Assembly (NCBI GenBank): GCA_019359095.1
Contig: JAHHHZ010000034.1
Location: 29,283-93,282, forward strand
From: Pleurocapsa minor HA4230-MV1
GTDB lineage: Bacteria > Cyanobacteriota > Cyanobacteriia > Cyanobacteriales > Xenococcaceae
Reading direction: 5' to 3'
Length of the DNA: 64,000 bases
Under the pieces are notes generated by a model. It had not been told where the DNA came from, made no database searches, and saw nothing but the letters and a program-made list of their open reading frames with translations. Numbering within the stretch: the first letter of the stretch is position 1; every line of letters begins with the position of its first letter. Positions 32,567-41,292 of this stretch are shown here, one piece after another. Position numbers and translations under genes: made by a program.

Positions 32567-35308
32567 ATGGATATAATTCTCTGTCATCAAACGGTGGATT
32601 TTGATGCTTTGGGGTCAGCAATTGGTTTGTCTCGGCTTAAAAAAGCAAAAATCGTGCTAACTGGTGGCGCACACCCTGCGGTGAAGAATTTTTTGGCATT
32701 ATATCGAGATGAGTTTGATTTTGCTGAAATGCGGAGTATTCACCCAGAAACGATCGCCACTATCTATATTGTTGATACTCAAAAAAGCGATCGCCTGGGA
32801 ACAGCAGCAGCATGGTTAACTTTGCCGACTGTGCAACGAATTGAAGTATTCGATCATCATTTGGATGCAGCATTAGATATTGCGGTGACAGAGCTACATA
32901 CTGAGGCGGTAGGCGCAATTACAACCTATATTACTGAATTGTTACAACAACAGCAGATCGCTTTGACTCCTTTTGAAGCAACGGCAATGGCTTTAGGGAT
33001 TCATGTAGACACAGGATCGCTAACCTTCGAGCAGACGACTCCCCGTGATGCTAAAGCGATCGCCTGGTTATTAGAACAGTCGGCAAATGTGGCTATTATT
33101 GCTGAATATAATGAGCCTGGGTTGAGTCATCAGCTACAGGAATTATTGAAAGATGCCCTGGATAATTTACAACGCACTAAAGTTCAGGGTTATACCGTCG
33201 CTTCGGTATTATTACAGACAGATAAGTTTGTTCGTGGTTTGTCTAGTCTCGCCGCGAGGTTAATTGAGCTGACGGAAAGCGATGTAATTTTGTTGGGTCA
33301 TCAATATCAAAAAAGTAAAGGTCAAAAGTTAGTGGTGATTGGGCGATCGCGTTTGGCAGAAACTAATCTCAATCAGCTATTTACGCCTTTTGGTGGTGGT
33401 GGTCATGCTCAAGCTGCCTCCGTGTCTATTAATACCGATCGACCCCAACAGATCTTTCAGGAGTTATTGACTCAACTAGCTAGCCAAATTCCTCAACCCC
33501 CTACGGCTAGAGATTTAATGTCTGCTCCTGTGAGGACAATTCGCCCTGACACGACGATTAAAGAGGCACAAAGAACTTTATTGCGCTACGGTCATTCTGG
33601 GTTGTCGGTGGTGGATGAGAGCGATCGCCTAGTGGGGATTATTTCTCGTCGCGATCTGGATTTAGCAATTCATCACGGCTTCGATCGCTCCCCCGTTAAA
33701 GGCTATATGAGTCGCAACCTTAGAACCATTGTGCCTAATACGCCCTTACCTGAAATACAGTCGGTGATGGTAACTTACGACGTGGGTAGACTACCAGTAC
33801 TTGAGGCTGGAGAATTGGTGGGGATTGTCACTCGCACTGATGTATTACGTCAGCTACACGATCAGTCTTCTGAGAGCCAGATCGATCCTAAGCAGGCAAG
33901 CCTTACTTTTCATTTATTATCTACTCTGCAAAATCGCTTAGAACCCGCTATCTGGCAGCTACTCCAACAAGTTACTACAGCAGCCCAAGAACGAGGCTGG
34001 AATCTTTATTTAGTTGGGGGTGGTGTACGAGATGTGTTGCTCACTAGCGAGGGTCAACCCTTATTTTTGCAGGACATCGATCTGGTGGTTGATGGTTATC
34101 ATCGTTCCACAGACGATCGTGCAGGAGTAGAATTAGCCTCAGTGATTGAGCAGATGTATCCCCAAGTAAGCGTAACAGTTCACGGGGAGTTTCAAACCGC
34201 AGCTTTGACGTGGCATCAAGATCCAGTTTTAGGCAACCTGTTAATGGATATTGCGACTGCGCGCACTGAATTTTATCCTTATCCCGCAGCTAACCCCCAG
34301 GTTGAGGCTAGTTCAATTCGTCAAGACTTGTATCGCCGAGATTTTACCATTAATGCCTTAGCAGTACGTCTAACGCCCCCTAAACGAGGTGAATTTTCCC
34401 GTAAAGGAGATTTATTAGACTTTTTTGGCGGTTTACTAGATTTGCGATCGCGCCAGATCCGAGTACTTCATGCCAATAGCTTTATTGAAGATCCCACCAG
34501 GATTTATCGTGCCGTCAGATTTGCTGTGCGCCTCGGCTTTACCATTGAACCCCAGACAGAAGAGTATATTCGCTACGCCATTGATAATCAAATATATGAG
34601 CAGTTAAGAATTAGCGATCGCGAAGCCTCCCTGGAAGGTAATCGTCATCCCGCTTTAACTACTAGACTCAAAGCAGAATTAAAGTACATTTTCCAGTCGA
34701 ACTATTGGCAACCAGCGCTTAAGCTACTAGCTCACCTTAATGCTTTGACCTGTTTACATCAAGATTTAAGTTTAACTCCCACTTTAAATCGAGAGATCCA
34801 CTTTGTCTCTAAATGGTTAGTTTTATTTGAACCAAAAGTGAGCGAACATTGGTTAGTTAGATTAGAAACTTTGATTGCTCATCTATCTTTTAAGTCAAGA
34901 ATAATAGTGGCAGAAAATTTACAATTACCCAAAGATAGTATCGAGCGATTACAACAGCTAGAAATATGGGAAACACAACTAGCCAAACGATTAGCTAAGA
35001 CTCATCTTGATAGTCAAATTTACCAGCTATTACGTCCTTATAAGTTTTTACAATTAATTTTATTTGCTGCCAAAAGTGAGTTAAAGAATCGTCGTCGAAT
35101 TTGGCACTATATCACCTATTTATCTCAAATCAAACCATTATTAAATGGTAACGACTTAAAAACCCTGGGTTTTAAACCAGGGCCATTATATAAACAGATT
35201 TTAGATGATGTTTTAAATAAAACTCTCGATCATCAGATTAGCGATCGCACTATGGCGATCGAGTATGTAAAATCTAAGAGAGAGTTTGTTAAGGAACAGG
35301 ATAATTAG
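32567..35308 (+). CDS. DHH-CBS-poly(A) polymerase/tRNA nucleotidyltransferase fusion
   Basis: A 913-residue protein with three parts. Residues 1-310 are a DHH/DHHA1 phosphoesterase (CHQTVDFDALGSAIG, VDTQKSDRLG, VFDHHLDA, GIHVDTGSLTFEQT, FGGGGHAQAASV), with metal ligands intact. About 320-440 are two CBS domains (ARDLMSAPVRTIRPD..., VKGYMSRNLRTIVP...). About 455-900 are a class II nucleotidyltransferase with LYLVGGGVRDVLL, QDIDLVVDG, RRDFTINALAVRL, LLDFFGG and DPTRIYRAVRFAVRLG. This layout is known in bacteria that split CCA addition to tRNA between a CC-adding and an A-adding enzyme; which step this one performs is not visible. The last 45 codons are duplicated at 35999-36139. Confidence 0.9.
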   Translation: MDIILCHQTVDFDALGSAIGLSRLKKAKIVLTGGAHPAVKNFLALYRDEFDFAEMRSIHPETIATIYIVDTQKSDRLGTAAAWLTLPTVQRIEVFDHHLDAALDIAVTELHTEAVGAITTYITELLQQQQIALTPFEATAMALGIHVDTGSLTFEQTTPRDAKAIAWLLEQSANVAIIAEYNEPGLSHQLQELLKDALDNLQRTKVQGYTVASVLLQTDKFVRGLSSLAARLIELTESDVILLGHQYQKSKGQKLVVIGRSRLAETNLNQLFTPFGGGGHAQAASVSINTDRPQQIFQELLTQLASQIPQPPTARDLMSAPVRTIRPDTTIKEAQRTLLRYGHSGLSVVDESDRLVGIISRRDLDLAIHHGFDRSPVKGYMSRNLRTIVPNTPLPEIQSVMVTYDVGRLPVLEAGELVGIVTRTDVLRQLHDQSSESQIDPKQASLTFHLLSTLQNRLEPAIWQLLQQVTTAAQERGWNLYLVGGGVRDVLLTSEGQPLFLQDIDLVVDGYHRSTDDRAGVELASVIEQMYPQVSVTVHGEFQTAALTWHQDPVLGNLLMDIATARTEFYPYPAANPQVEASSIRQDLYRRDFTINALAVRLTPPKRGEFSRKGDLLDFFGGLLDLRSRQIRVLHANSFIEDPTRIYRAVRFAVRLGFTIEPQTEEYIRYAIDNQIYEQLRISDREASLEGNRHPALTTRLKAELKYIFQSNYWQPALKLLAHLNALTCLHQDLSLTPTLNREIHFVSKWLVLFEPKVSEHWLVRLETLIAHLSFKSRIIVAENLQLPKDSIERLQQLEIWETQLAKRLAKTHLDSQIYQLLRPYKFLQLILFAAKSELKNRRRIWHYITYLSQIKPLLNGNDLKTLGFKPGPLYKQILDDVLNKTLDHQISDRTMAIEYVKSKREFVKEQDN
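35144..35277 (+). repeat. Direct repeat, copy A (3' end of the nucleotidyltransferase gene)
   Basis: These 134 bases recur at 35999-36132 with four differences by my count. Copy A is in frame at the end of the gene. Confidence 0.9.
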
Positions 35309-35390
35309 ATAAGACCTATCCTTTTAGAATCGTCAGAAAAAATTTTTACTACACTTATAACTATTTAATTGACATATTGACTAACAGCAA

Positions 35391-35849
35391 TTGCTTAACA
35401 AAATTATTATGCCAAAGTTTATTATAGATATTTTATTTGCATTTAGTGGAATGTTTTTGACATCTTACTTTTTTTATTCAAGTACCAATTGGAAGGAATT
35501 ATCAGATAAATACAGTTGCAAAAAAAATTCCAGTATTTTTGTATATGTTGTTGAAGAAAGAGCTTGTATCAACAAAATGGCACTTAATGGACTCAATATT
35601 GGAGTTTCGCAAGAGGGACTTTTTCTTAAATTTCCTTCTCTTTTAGGATTTGTATTTTCCTCCATATTAATTCCTTGGGATGAAATCTCTTATGGACAAA
35701 ATATTGATAACAATTCTAGAAGAGATTTTGTTCTCAATCTTGGCAATCCGAAAATAGCCAGCTTACAGCTATCTTCACACACAATTGAAAAGATTAATGA
35801 AAACTATGGAGAGCCAATTTTTTTTGAGCAACTTGGAGAACCAAACTGA
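35391..35849 (+). CDS. Small membrane-anchored protein of unknown function
   Basis: Not recognised. The start given is TTG 35391 (152 residues), but ATG at 35409 giving 146 residues is more likely. One hydrophobic helix lies near the N-terminus (IIDILFAFSGMFLTSYFF). It is followed by WKELSDKYSCKK, and a second hydrophobic or amphipathic patch FPSLLGFVFSSILIPWDEISYG resembles the I-P-W-x-E-I element of small PH-like membrane proteins. It is AT-rich with no HIP1 site, unlike its neighbours. It lies between two direct repeats, which suggests it came in with an insertion or duplication. Confidence 0.6.
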   Translation: MLNKIIMPKFIIDILFAFSGMFLTSYFFYSSTNWKELSDKYSCKKNSSIFVYVVEERACINKMALNGLNIGVSQEGLFLKFPSLLGFVFSSILIPWDEISYGQNIDNNSRRDFVLNLGNPKIASLQLSSHTIEKINENYGEPIFFEQLGEPN

Positions 35850-35998
35850 TATACGTGTAGCGATTATCTTATATAGCCACAATGTTTAAAAACCGATTTT
35901 TCTCTTACTAACAATAATTTTCGCGTCGATTTTGAAATATATACTGAATATGTCGAGCTTTATTCAAACTTTTCTAATAGGAATTACTGGTTATACTT

Positions 35999-36139
35999 AA
36001 TGGTAACGACTTAAAAACCCTGGGTTTTAAACCAGGGCCATTATATAAACAGATTTTAGATGATATTTTAAATAAAACTTTAGATCATCAGATTAGCGAT
36101 CGCACTATGGCGGTCGAGTATGTAAAATCTAAATATTAG
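35999..36139 (+). pseudogene. Duplicated 3' fragment of the tRNA nucleotidyltransferase gene
   Basis: A 134-base near-copy of 35144-35277, in open frame as NGNDLKTLGFKPGP and on to VEYVKSKY with a TAG at 36137-36139. It lacks the rest of the gene and any start. The copy has its own ending (KSKY then stop) where the intact gene has KSKREFVKEQDN. Either could be the original terminus. Confidence 0.85.
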
Positions 36140-36567
36140 TCAGCATATGAAGTAGGGGGAGTAGGATTATTATCTATTTTAAAGATGACATCTTGCATAT
36201 CAAAAGCAGAACTATCAGTATTAGTTGTACCCAGCTCAACTAACAATAATTCTTCGTAATCATTTAAACCACTAAGTAAAGTTTGTACAGAAACCTGCTT
36301 ACTAAATCCAGCCATACTTGGTAGTTCACTGTTGGATGTTAATGCCATTTCCGTAGGAGTACTCAAAGTTTTACATTGAGTAGTATTATTAATGATTTTG
36401 TAATTTAATTGTAAGTCATTAATTGAATCCACAGGTATTAATGTCCGTTCATTGACATTCATAGTTTTAACTAGCTGTTGCTGGTGATAAACATCAACTT
36501 GGATATTTAAAAAGCTGCCACCTGCGCCACACTGGATTTGAGATGCTAAATATAAAAGTTCAATCAT
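36136..36567 (-). CDS. Hypothetical protein, 143 aa
   Basis: Not recognised. It is a polar, mostly beta-type sequence of 143 residues: MIELLYLASQIQCGAGGSFL, VDVYHQQQLVKTMNVNERTLIP, VSVQTLLSGLNDYEELLLVELG and a Pro-rich end NPTPPTSYAD. The Gly-rich QCGAGGS near the N-terminus could be a turn or a nucleotide loop, but it does not match a P-loop. Its last codons overlap the stop of the duplicated fragment on the other strand. AT-rich, no HIP1. Possibly part of the same inserted segment as the small membrane-protein gene. Confidence 0.5.
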   Translation of the reverse strand: MIELLYLASQIQCGAGGSFLNIQVDVYHQQQLVKTMNVNERTLIPVDSINDLQLNYKIINNTTQCKTLSTPTEMALTSNSELPSMAGFSKQVSVQTLLSGLNDYEELLLVELGTTNTDSSAFDMQDVIFKIDNNPTPPTSYAD

Positions 36568-37146
36568 AGTAAGAAAAGTAATAAACTAGCTTTAATTAAG
36601 TTTTTTATTTAGTAATTAACTTGCTAAATAAGTTGTTATTTAAATTGAAATATCGTTTGATTACTTACTATAATTACTTATAGTTTTTGCTATTAGGTAA
36701 ATATGACATAAAGAGTTGACTTTGATGTTTTAAGCTGAGATAAATTTGCTTTTAATCAAAAAGAAATAAGTTTTGACTTTAAGAGTAATCACTGTGATTT
36801 ACCAATCAAAATAAAAGCTAAAATCAAGTGATCTATCATCAAAAATAGATTTATACTGAATTTTTTCAATTAAAGATATTAAAGCCAAAAGTTGTTAGCT
36901 CAAAGAAATTTATCTATCTGATGGCATTTTTACTATGTAGACAATTACCGATACAATAAGATTGCTTTTTAAGCTTGATTTATTGTTTGTTATTGTCAAA
37001 CTAAGTAGGTAGGCAAAATAATTTATCCTAAAGGATACACTTCGTTATCAAACCCCTACCCTTAGAGCTATTTATTACTCGTTACTCGTTACTCGTTACT
37101 TGTTACTCCCTAACCTCATTTCCAATTTAATTACACCCACCTACTT
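36568..37146. other. Gene-free region with MITE copy 2
   Basis: The first 430 bases are AT-rich with no clear signal. The rest is the reversed MITE copy, which ends inside the start codon of the next gene. Confidence 0.5.
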
Positions 37147-37147
37147 A
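37002..37147 (-). mobile_element. MITE-like element, copy 2 (reverse orientation), flanked by TA
   Basis: Same element as copy 1 in reverse: AGTAGGTAGGC at the left (from 37004) and CCCACCTACT at the right (to 37145), flanked by TA at 37002-37003 and 37146-37147. It carries the heptamers (about 37073-37110) but lacks the mid-element palindrome of copies 1 and 3. Instead it has a short TATCCTAAAGGATA insert at 37023-37036, near the other end. It is the shortest copy, about 142 bases. Confidence 0.8.
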
Positions 37148-39399
37148 TGTCGATCGCAAGAACTACTCGAACTGATTCCCTAAAAATTGGAGCAACACCA
37201 TTTCTCTTTGCTTTGTACTTTATTTCTGGTTTCACTGCCCTACTATATCAAGTGGCTTGGCAGCGGATGCTGGGTTTGTTTTCTGGTTCTGATGTTCGTT
37301 CAGTGACGATTATTGTCGCCTCATATCTTTTGGGATTAGGCTTAGGGAATTTGTTAGGAGGTTCTGTTAGCGATCGCCTGACTAACCAAAAATGCGTCAT
37401 GGTATATGGCTCTTGCAACTTGGCAATTGCTGCTTTTGCTTTGGCTAGCCGATTTATTTTTTACGATTTGCTCTTTCTGCGTCTGCAATATCTGGCTCAA
37501 TCTTTACCCGTAACTTTGGGCATTGTGTTTTTCAGTCTATTAATTCCCACTGTCTTGATGGGAATTTCTTTGCCTATGCTTTCTAAAGCAGTTAATCGGA
37601 GTGCTGAGGGGGCTGCCTCTTTAATTGGTTGGTTGTATGGCTTTAATACTCTTGGTTCTGGCTTGGGAACGTTGGTTTCTGGCTGGTATATTGTCGGCAC
37701 TTTAGGTTATGACAAGACGGTATATTTAGGAGCGCTGTTTAGCTTCACGGTTGGAGTGTCGGCATTAATTTTAGCTGCTCGTTTTTCTCCGAGTAATTTT
37801 CTGGAGCATAAGTCAGAGGTTGCCACTGCACCATTAGCCAATAAGACTCAATCTCTTCAATCTTGGTATTTATTAGTATTTTTATCAGGTTTTACGGCAA
37901 TTTCTTGGGAAATTATTTGGTTTCGGGTCTTAGATATTGCTCTTCAGTCAAATGCTTATACTTATGGTCATTTATTAGCTTTCGTCTTAATTAGTAGTGC
38001 GCTCGGCAGCATGATTGGTGCTAAAGCTGTTGCCTATATTCGTCAACCGAAAAAAGTATTTTTAATTATTCAAGGCATAATTTCTCTTTATTCAGCGATC
38101 GCCATTTGGGGCATCGGGCTTTACTGGCAAGCTCATCCTGGTTTGCGATCGGATGCAGGATTTATCAATCTGGATAACTTAGGTGCAGAGGTATTATTTA
38201 AATATTTAGTTATCCCTGGAGTAATTACCATTGTCCCTAGCCTGTTAATGGGGTTTTATTTCCCTTTGGTACAGCAAGCAGTTCAGCAGAATTATGGTGA
38301 ACTTGGCAAACGAGTCGGCTTTATTTATCTAGCCAGCATTTTGGGCAATACTTTAGGTAGCTTATTAACAGGCTTAGTCTTAATCGATATATTAGGTACA
38401 GCAGGCTCGATTCGACTTTTAGTAATTATTGGTATTTGTTTTTTACTTTCAATTCGCGACAACTTACTCAAAAATCTGCTGATTACCACTTTAATTATGC
38501 TTGCCGTGGCGACAACAGTGGTTTTTCCCAACAATAAACGTCTTTGGGCCGCTCTCCATACAGTCGATCCTCAAGCCTATTTTCAGGTAGTCGAAGATTC
38601 CACCAGCGTAGCCGCGATCGCCGAAACCAATGGTACAGGTAAACTATTTGCTAGTGGACAGGTACAGGCTAATTTTCCCTATCTACATATACATGGACTG
38701 TTAGGTAGTACTCCTGCGCTCCTGCATCCCAACCCCGAAAAGATCATGATTATCGGTCTAGGATCGGGAGGAACTCCCCACACCGTCGGCGTTAATCCCT
38801 TAACCAAGAAAATCAAAATTATCGAGCTACTGGGAGCAGAATTACCCGTATTACAGCAATATGCTCAAAGACCAGCAGGGAAAGCTTTAAAGCATCTATT
38901 TCAAGACCCTAGATACGAAATTATCGTGGGAGATGGACGCAGAGAACTAACTATGAGCCAGGAAAAATTCGACATTATTGAGGCGGATGCCATTCAACCT
39001 TGGCGATCGCGTGCAGGAATGCTCTATTCTCAAGAATTTTTTCAAGAAGTCGAAGCTCATCTCAAACCTGGAGGCTTCTTTGTACAGTGGGATGTAGGTG
39101 CAGGGGCGCAACAAACTATGCAAAGTGTCTTTCCCTATGTTGTCAAAGTCGGGATGGCGGGAAACTTATGGATTTTAATTGGTAGTGATACTCCTGTTGC
39201 TTTTGATAAAAACCTGTTGTTGCAGAGATTAGCACAACCTCAAGTGATCGGCTTCTTAAAACAGGCACAAATCGATCCGGTGAAAGTTAGACAGGATGTT
39301 CGTCAAGCTTATGTGCGTCAGTTTGCACCCCAAGAAAATAAACCTCAGCCTTATAATACTGACTTGTTCCCCCGTGGAGAATATTATCTTAATCGATAG
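37147..39399 (+). CDS. Fused MFS-like membrane domain and spermidine synthase-like domain
   Basis: A 750-residue protein. The N-terminal 450 residues hold about twelve membrane helices with the start FALYFISGFTALLYQVAWQRMLGLFSG characteristic of fused MFS/spermidine synthase proteins. The C-terminal 260 residues are a Rossmann methyltransferase-like fold: KIMIIGLGSGGTPH (about 535-548), IKIIELLGAELPVL, YEIIVGDGRRELTM, FDIIEADAIQPWRSRAGMLYS and PGGFFVQWDVG. The role of this family is unsettled; aminopropyl transfer or a related transfer at the membrane is possible. The start codon's A is part of the TA target of the MITE, so the native leader was displaced; no ribosome site is visible upstream. 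Confidence 0.85.
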   Translation: MSIARTTRTDSLKIGATPFLFALYFISGFTALLYQVAWQRMLGLFSGSDVRSVTIIVASYLLGLGLGNLLGGSVSDRLTNQKCVMVYGSCNLAIAAFALASRFIFYDLLFLRLQYLAQSLPVTLGIVFFSLLIPTVLMGISLPMLSKAVNRSAEGAASLIGWLYGFNTLGSGLGTLVSGWYIVGTLGYDKTVYLGALFSFTVGVSALILAARFSPSNFLEHKSEVATAPLANKTQSLQSWYLLVFLSGFTAISWEIIWFRVLDIALQSNAYTYGHLLAFVLISSALGSMIGAKAVAYIRQPKKVFLIIQGIISLYSAIAIWGIGLYWQAHPGLRSDAGFINLDNLGAEVLFKYLVIPGVITIVPSLLMGFYFPLVQQAVQQNYGELGKRVGFIYLASILGNTLGSLLTGLVLIDILGTAGSIRLLVIIGICFLLSIRDNLLKNLLITTLIMLAVATTVVFPNNKRLWAALHTVDPQAYFQVVEDSTSVAAIAETNGTGKLFASGQVQANFPYLHIHGLLGSTPALLHPNPEKIMIIGLGSGGTPHTVGVNPLTKKIKIIELLGAELPVLQQYAQRPAGKALKHLFQDPRYEIIVGDGRRELTMSQEKFDIIEADAIQPWRSRAGMLYSQEFFQEVEAHLKPGGFFVQWDVGAGAQQTMQSVFPYVVKVGMAGNLWILIGSDTPVAFDKNLLLQRLAQPQVIGFLKQAQIDPVKVRQDVRQAYVRQFAPQENKPQPYNTDLFPRGEYYLNR

Positions 39400-39464
39400 T
39401 GGAAATCTTTGTAGTTTATATGGTTTTAAGCCAACTTCGCTAAAAAAGAATCGCACAACCTCGT

Positions 39465-40283
39465 TCACTCAGAGTTATCAACCTCACCACCTTTTTCATC
39501 TAACCACTGAGTAAAATTATTTACTGCCGTTTTAATCTTGTCAAACACTACTTCTACTTCTTGACCCAAAGCAATTACCCGATCGCTATCTAATTCAACT
39601 TTATAAATATGCCTGGTCAAATGCCGAAACTTACGATATTCACTCAACTCCAAAAGCAATGCACCAGTCCATAAAGAAGGGCGATCGCTTCCTCCAGGTT
39701 CAGCCATTAACTTCAAAAGCTCTAGGTGCCAATCCTGAACTTGAGGAATGCCCCCGTCCAAATACACAGCAACTCTTTCACTAATGCGTTCACAACCATT
39801 GTAAAAATCAGCAACATAGCTTGCTAAAGCAGGAAGCAATGCAATTTCGGGAATTGTTTCCTGTTGTCTTAATAGCTCACTTAGAGTATTGACGGTAATT
39901 GCCAAAGAATTCATCTCATCATCAATGCGTAACTTTAAAGCCGAATATTTATTGTTAACCATAGATACTCTACTCAAAATGCGATCTCGCAAATGATCTG
40001 GGACAAACTCCAAAGGAATTAAATCCACCTCTAACCAGGGAGGAACAAGATTCTCTATGGCTGTATGGGCATTCCAGACTTGAGCTTGACTTAAGCCTAA
40101 TATTGCCAAATCCAAATCAGAATGCCAATGCCAAGGAGTTTCCCCAGCTAAAGAACCACAGATAAACACCTCAGATGCCCCTAAATTTTTCAGCACCTGC
40201 ATACACAATTCGGCTGTATCCAAAGCTTGCGATCGCCGTTTTTCTAGCTCTGTAGTTGTTTGTAATAAACCTTCCCTTGGCAT
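39465..40283 (-). CDS. MNT nucleotidyltransferase fused to a HepT-like HEPN domain
   Basis: The N-terminal half of this 272-residue protein is a minimal nucleotidyltransferase. It has VFICGSLAGETP with Gly43-Ser44, then Asp56 and Asp58 in HSDLDLAIL, and a third carboxylate, Asp87, in LEVDLIPLEF. The C-terminal half (about 110-270) is all-helical and carries WHLELLKLM, RPSLWTGALLLEL and EYRKFRHLTRHIYKVELD, that is R220-x4-H225-x-Y227, the HEPN active-site motif of HepT. In the known MntA-HepT toxin-antitoxin pair, MntA modifies that Tyr with AMP groups to silence the RNase; there the two are separate genes. Here both are on one chain. It converges with the upstream gene and is otherwise isolated. 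Confidence 0.8.
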   Translation of the reverse strand: MPREGLLQTTTELEKRRSQALDTAELCMQVLKNLGASEVFICGSLAGETPWHWHSDLDLAILGLSQAQVWNAHTAIENLVPPWLEVDLIPLEFVPDHLRDRILSRVSMVNNKYSALKLRIDDEMNSLAITVNTLSELLRQQETIPEIALLPALASYVADFYNGCERISERVAVYLDGGIPQVQDWHLELLKLMAEPGGSDRPSLWTGALLLELSEYRKFRHLTRHIYKVELDSDRVIALGQEVEVVFDKIKTAVNNFTQWLDEKGGEVDNSE

Positions 40284-40346
40284 CGTATTAGTTTCCGTAT
40301 CTCGATTTAAGAAAAGCTATAAGCTCTAAGCCTGGTTAAGCAATAA

Positions 40347-40379
40347 ATGGGTTTCGCTATCGCTCCACCCATCCTACGA
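40347..40379. repeat. Dispersed hairpin (ATGGGT...ACCCAT) upstream of the MNT-HEPN gene
   Basis: ATGGGT (40347-40352) pairs with ACCCAT (40367-40372) around TTCGCTATCGCTCC. Such hairpins (ATGGGTTTCGCTATCGCTCC) are common in cyanobacterial intergenic DNA. It sits between clpP and the MNT-HEPN gene on the minus strand. Confidence 0.5.
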
Positions 40380-40439
40380 ACATTAAGTTGACTTACTTAA
40401 CTACAAGTATTTACTTGATAATCACCAATGCAGCAACAA

Positions 40440-41048
40440 CTAACCTATAGGTTCAGGGGGATTAGTGGCAGAAGGACGACGAGCAATTACCTGATCGATC
40501 AGACCATATTCTTTGCATTCTTCAGCAGACATAAAGAAATCCCGCTCAGTATCCTCTTCAATTTTAGATAAAGGCTGACCCGTATGATCTGCCAAATGTC
40601 CATTAAGTTTCTGCTTGAGATATAAAATTTCTTTGGCTTGAATTTCAATATCCGTTGCCTGTCCCTGTGCGCCACCAAGAGGTTGGTGAATCATAATCCG
40701 CGAATTAGGTAAACTCATCCGCTTACCTTTCTCTCCAGCACTGAGTAAAAAAGCACCCATACTGGCAGCCAAACCAATACAGATCGTACAGACATCAGGA
40801 CGAATCTGATTCATGGTGTCAAACATCCCCATCCCAGCCGATACTGAACCACCAGGAGAGTTGATGTAGAGATAAATGTCTTTATCGGGGTCTTCTGCTT
40901 CTAAAAAGAGCAGTTGAGCGACTACTAGGTTGGCAATTTCATCGGTAACTTGCTGTCCCAAAAAGACAATTCTTTCTCGTAGGAGACGAGAGTAAATATC
41001 AAAGGCGCGATCGCCGCGACCTGAACTTTCAATTACGGTAGGTATCAT
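40440..41048 (-). CDS. clpP: ATP-dependent Clp protease proteolytic subunit
   Basis: This serine protease forms the two-ring chamber fed by ClpA/C/X. The 202 residues keep the catalytic triad: Ser96 in [10 protein letters not shown], His121 in [10 protein letters not shown] and the Asp in EEDTERDFF (about 166). That makes it an active ClpP and not the inactive ClpR of cyanobacteria, which lacks these residues. The start is fixed by [22 protein letters not shown]. It is transcribed away from htpG with 244 bases between. The usual clpR neighbour is absent, so it may be the single-gene clpP1- or clpP2-type paralogue. Confidence 0.95.
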   Translation of the reverse strand: MIPTVIESSGRGDRAFDIYSRLLRERIVFLGQQVTDEIANLVVAQLLFLEAEDPDKDIYLYINSPGGSVSAGMGMFDTMNQIRPDVCTICIGLAASMGAFLLSAGEKGKRMSLPNSRIMIHQPLGGAQGQATDIEIQAKEILYLKQKLNGHLADHTGQPLSKIEEDTERDFFMSAEECKEYGLIDQVIARRPSATNPPEPIG

Positions 41049-41130
41049 GCAGCTATGCTCTGTAAATGTTTTCTAATTGTAACTATTTTAAGGTAATGAA
41101 TACTTTGACGGCGAAATGCATTGACCGTCT

Positions 41131-41152
41131 GTGACATCAATAAATCTGTCAC
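41131..41152. promoter_or_regulatory. Dyad GTGACA-N10-TGTCAC between clpP and htpG
   Basis: A perfect 6+6 inverted repeat with 10 bases between, 83 bases upstream of the clpP start and 141 upstream of htpG. Spacing fits a dimeric regulator. It does not fit the NtcA (GTA-N8-TAC) or the CRP (TGTGA-N6-TCACA) pattern exactly, nor the CIRCE element. Direct repeats GGTAGGGTA at 41181 and 41204 lie between it and htpG. Confidence 0.45.
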
Positions 41153-41292
41153 TTAGGGCTACAATAAATCTTTTCTCTCAGGTAGGGTAATCCGCATCCT
41201 TGTAGGTAGGGTATCCAAGAATATTTAATTGAGAGCGATCGGACAATATTAATATCATTAAGTAGTTTACGATTGATACTCTAATTATAAAT

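Noticed and set aside
35161..35185. CCCTGG-GTTTTAAA-CCAGGG hairpin at the end of the tRNA nucleotidyltransferase gene
   Set aside because: It lies in coding sequence for GFKPGP, a family motif, so the symmetry is probably a by-product of codon choice.
41131..41152. NtcA or CRP site between clpP and htpG
   Set aside because: The spacing of the arms does not fit GTA-N8-TAC or TGTGA-N6-TCACA, so it is kept only as an unassigned dyad.
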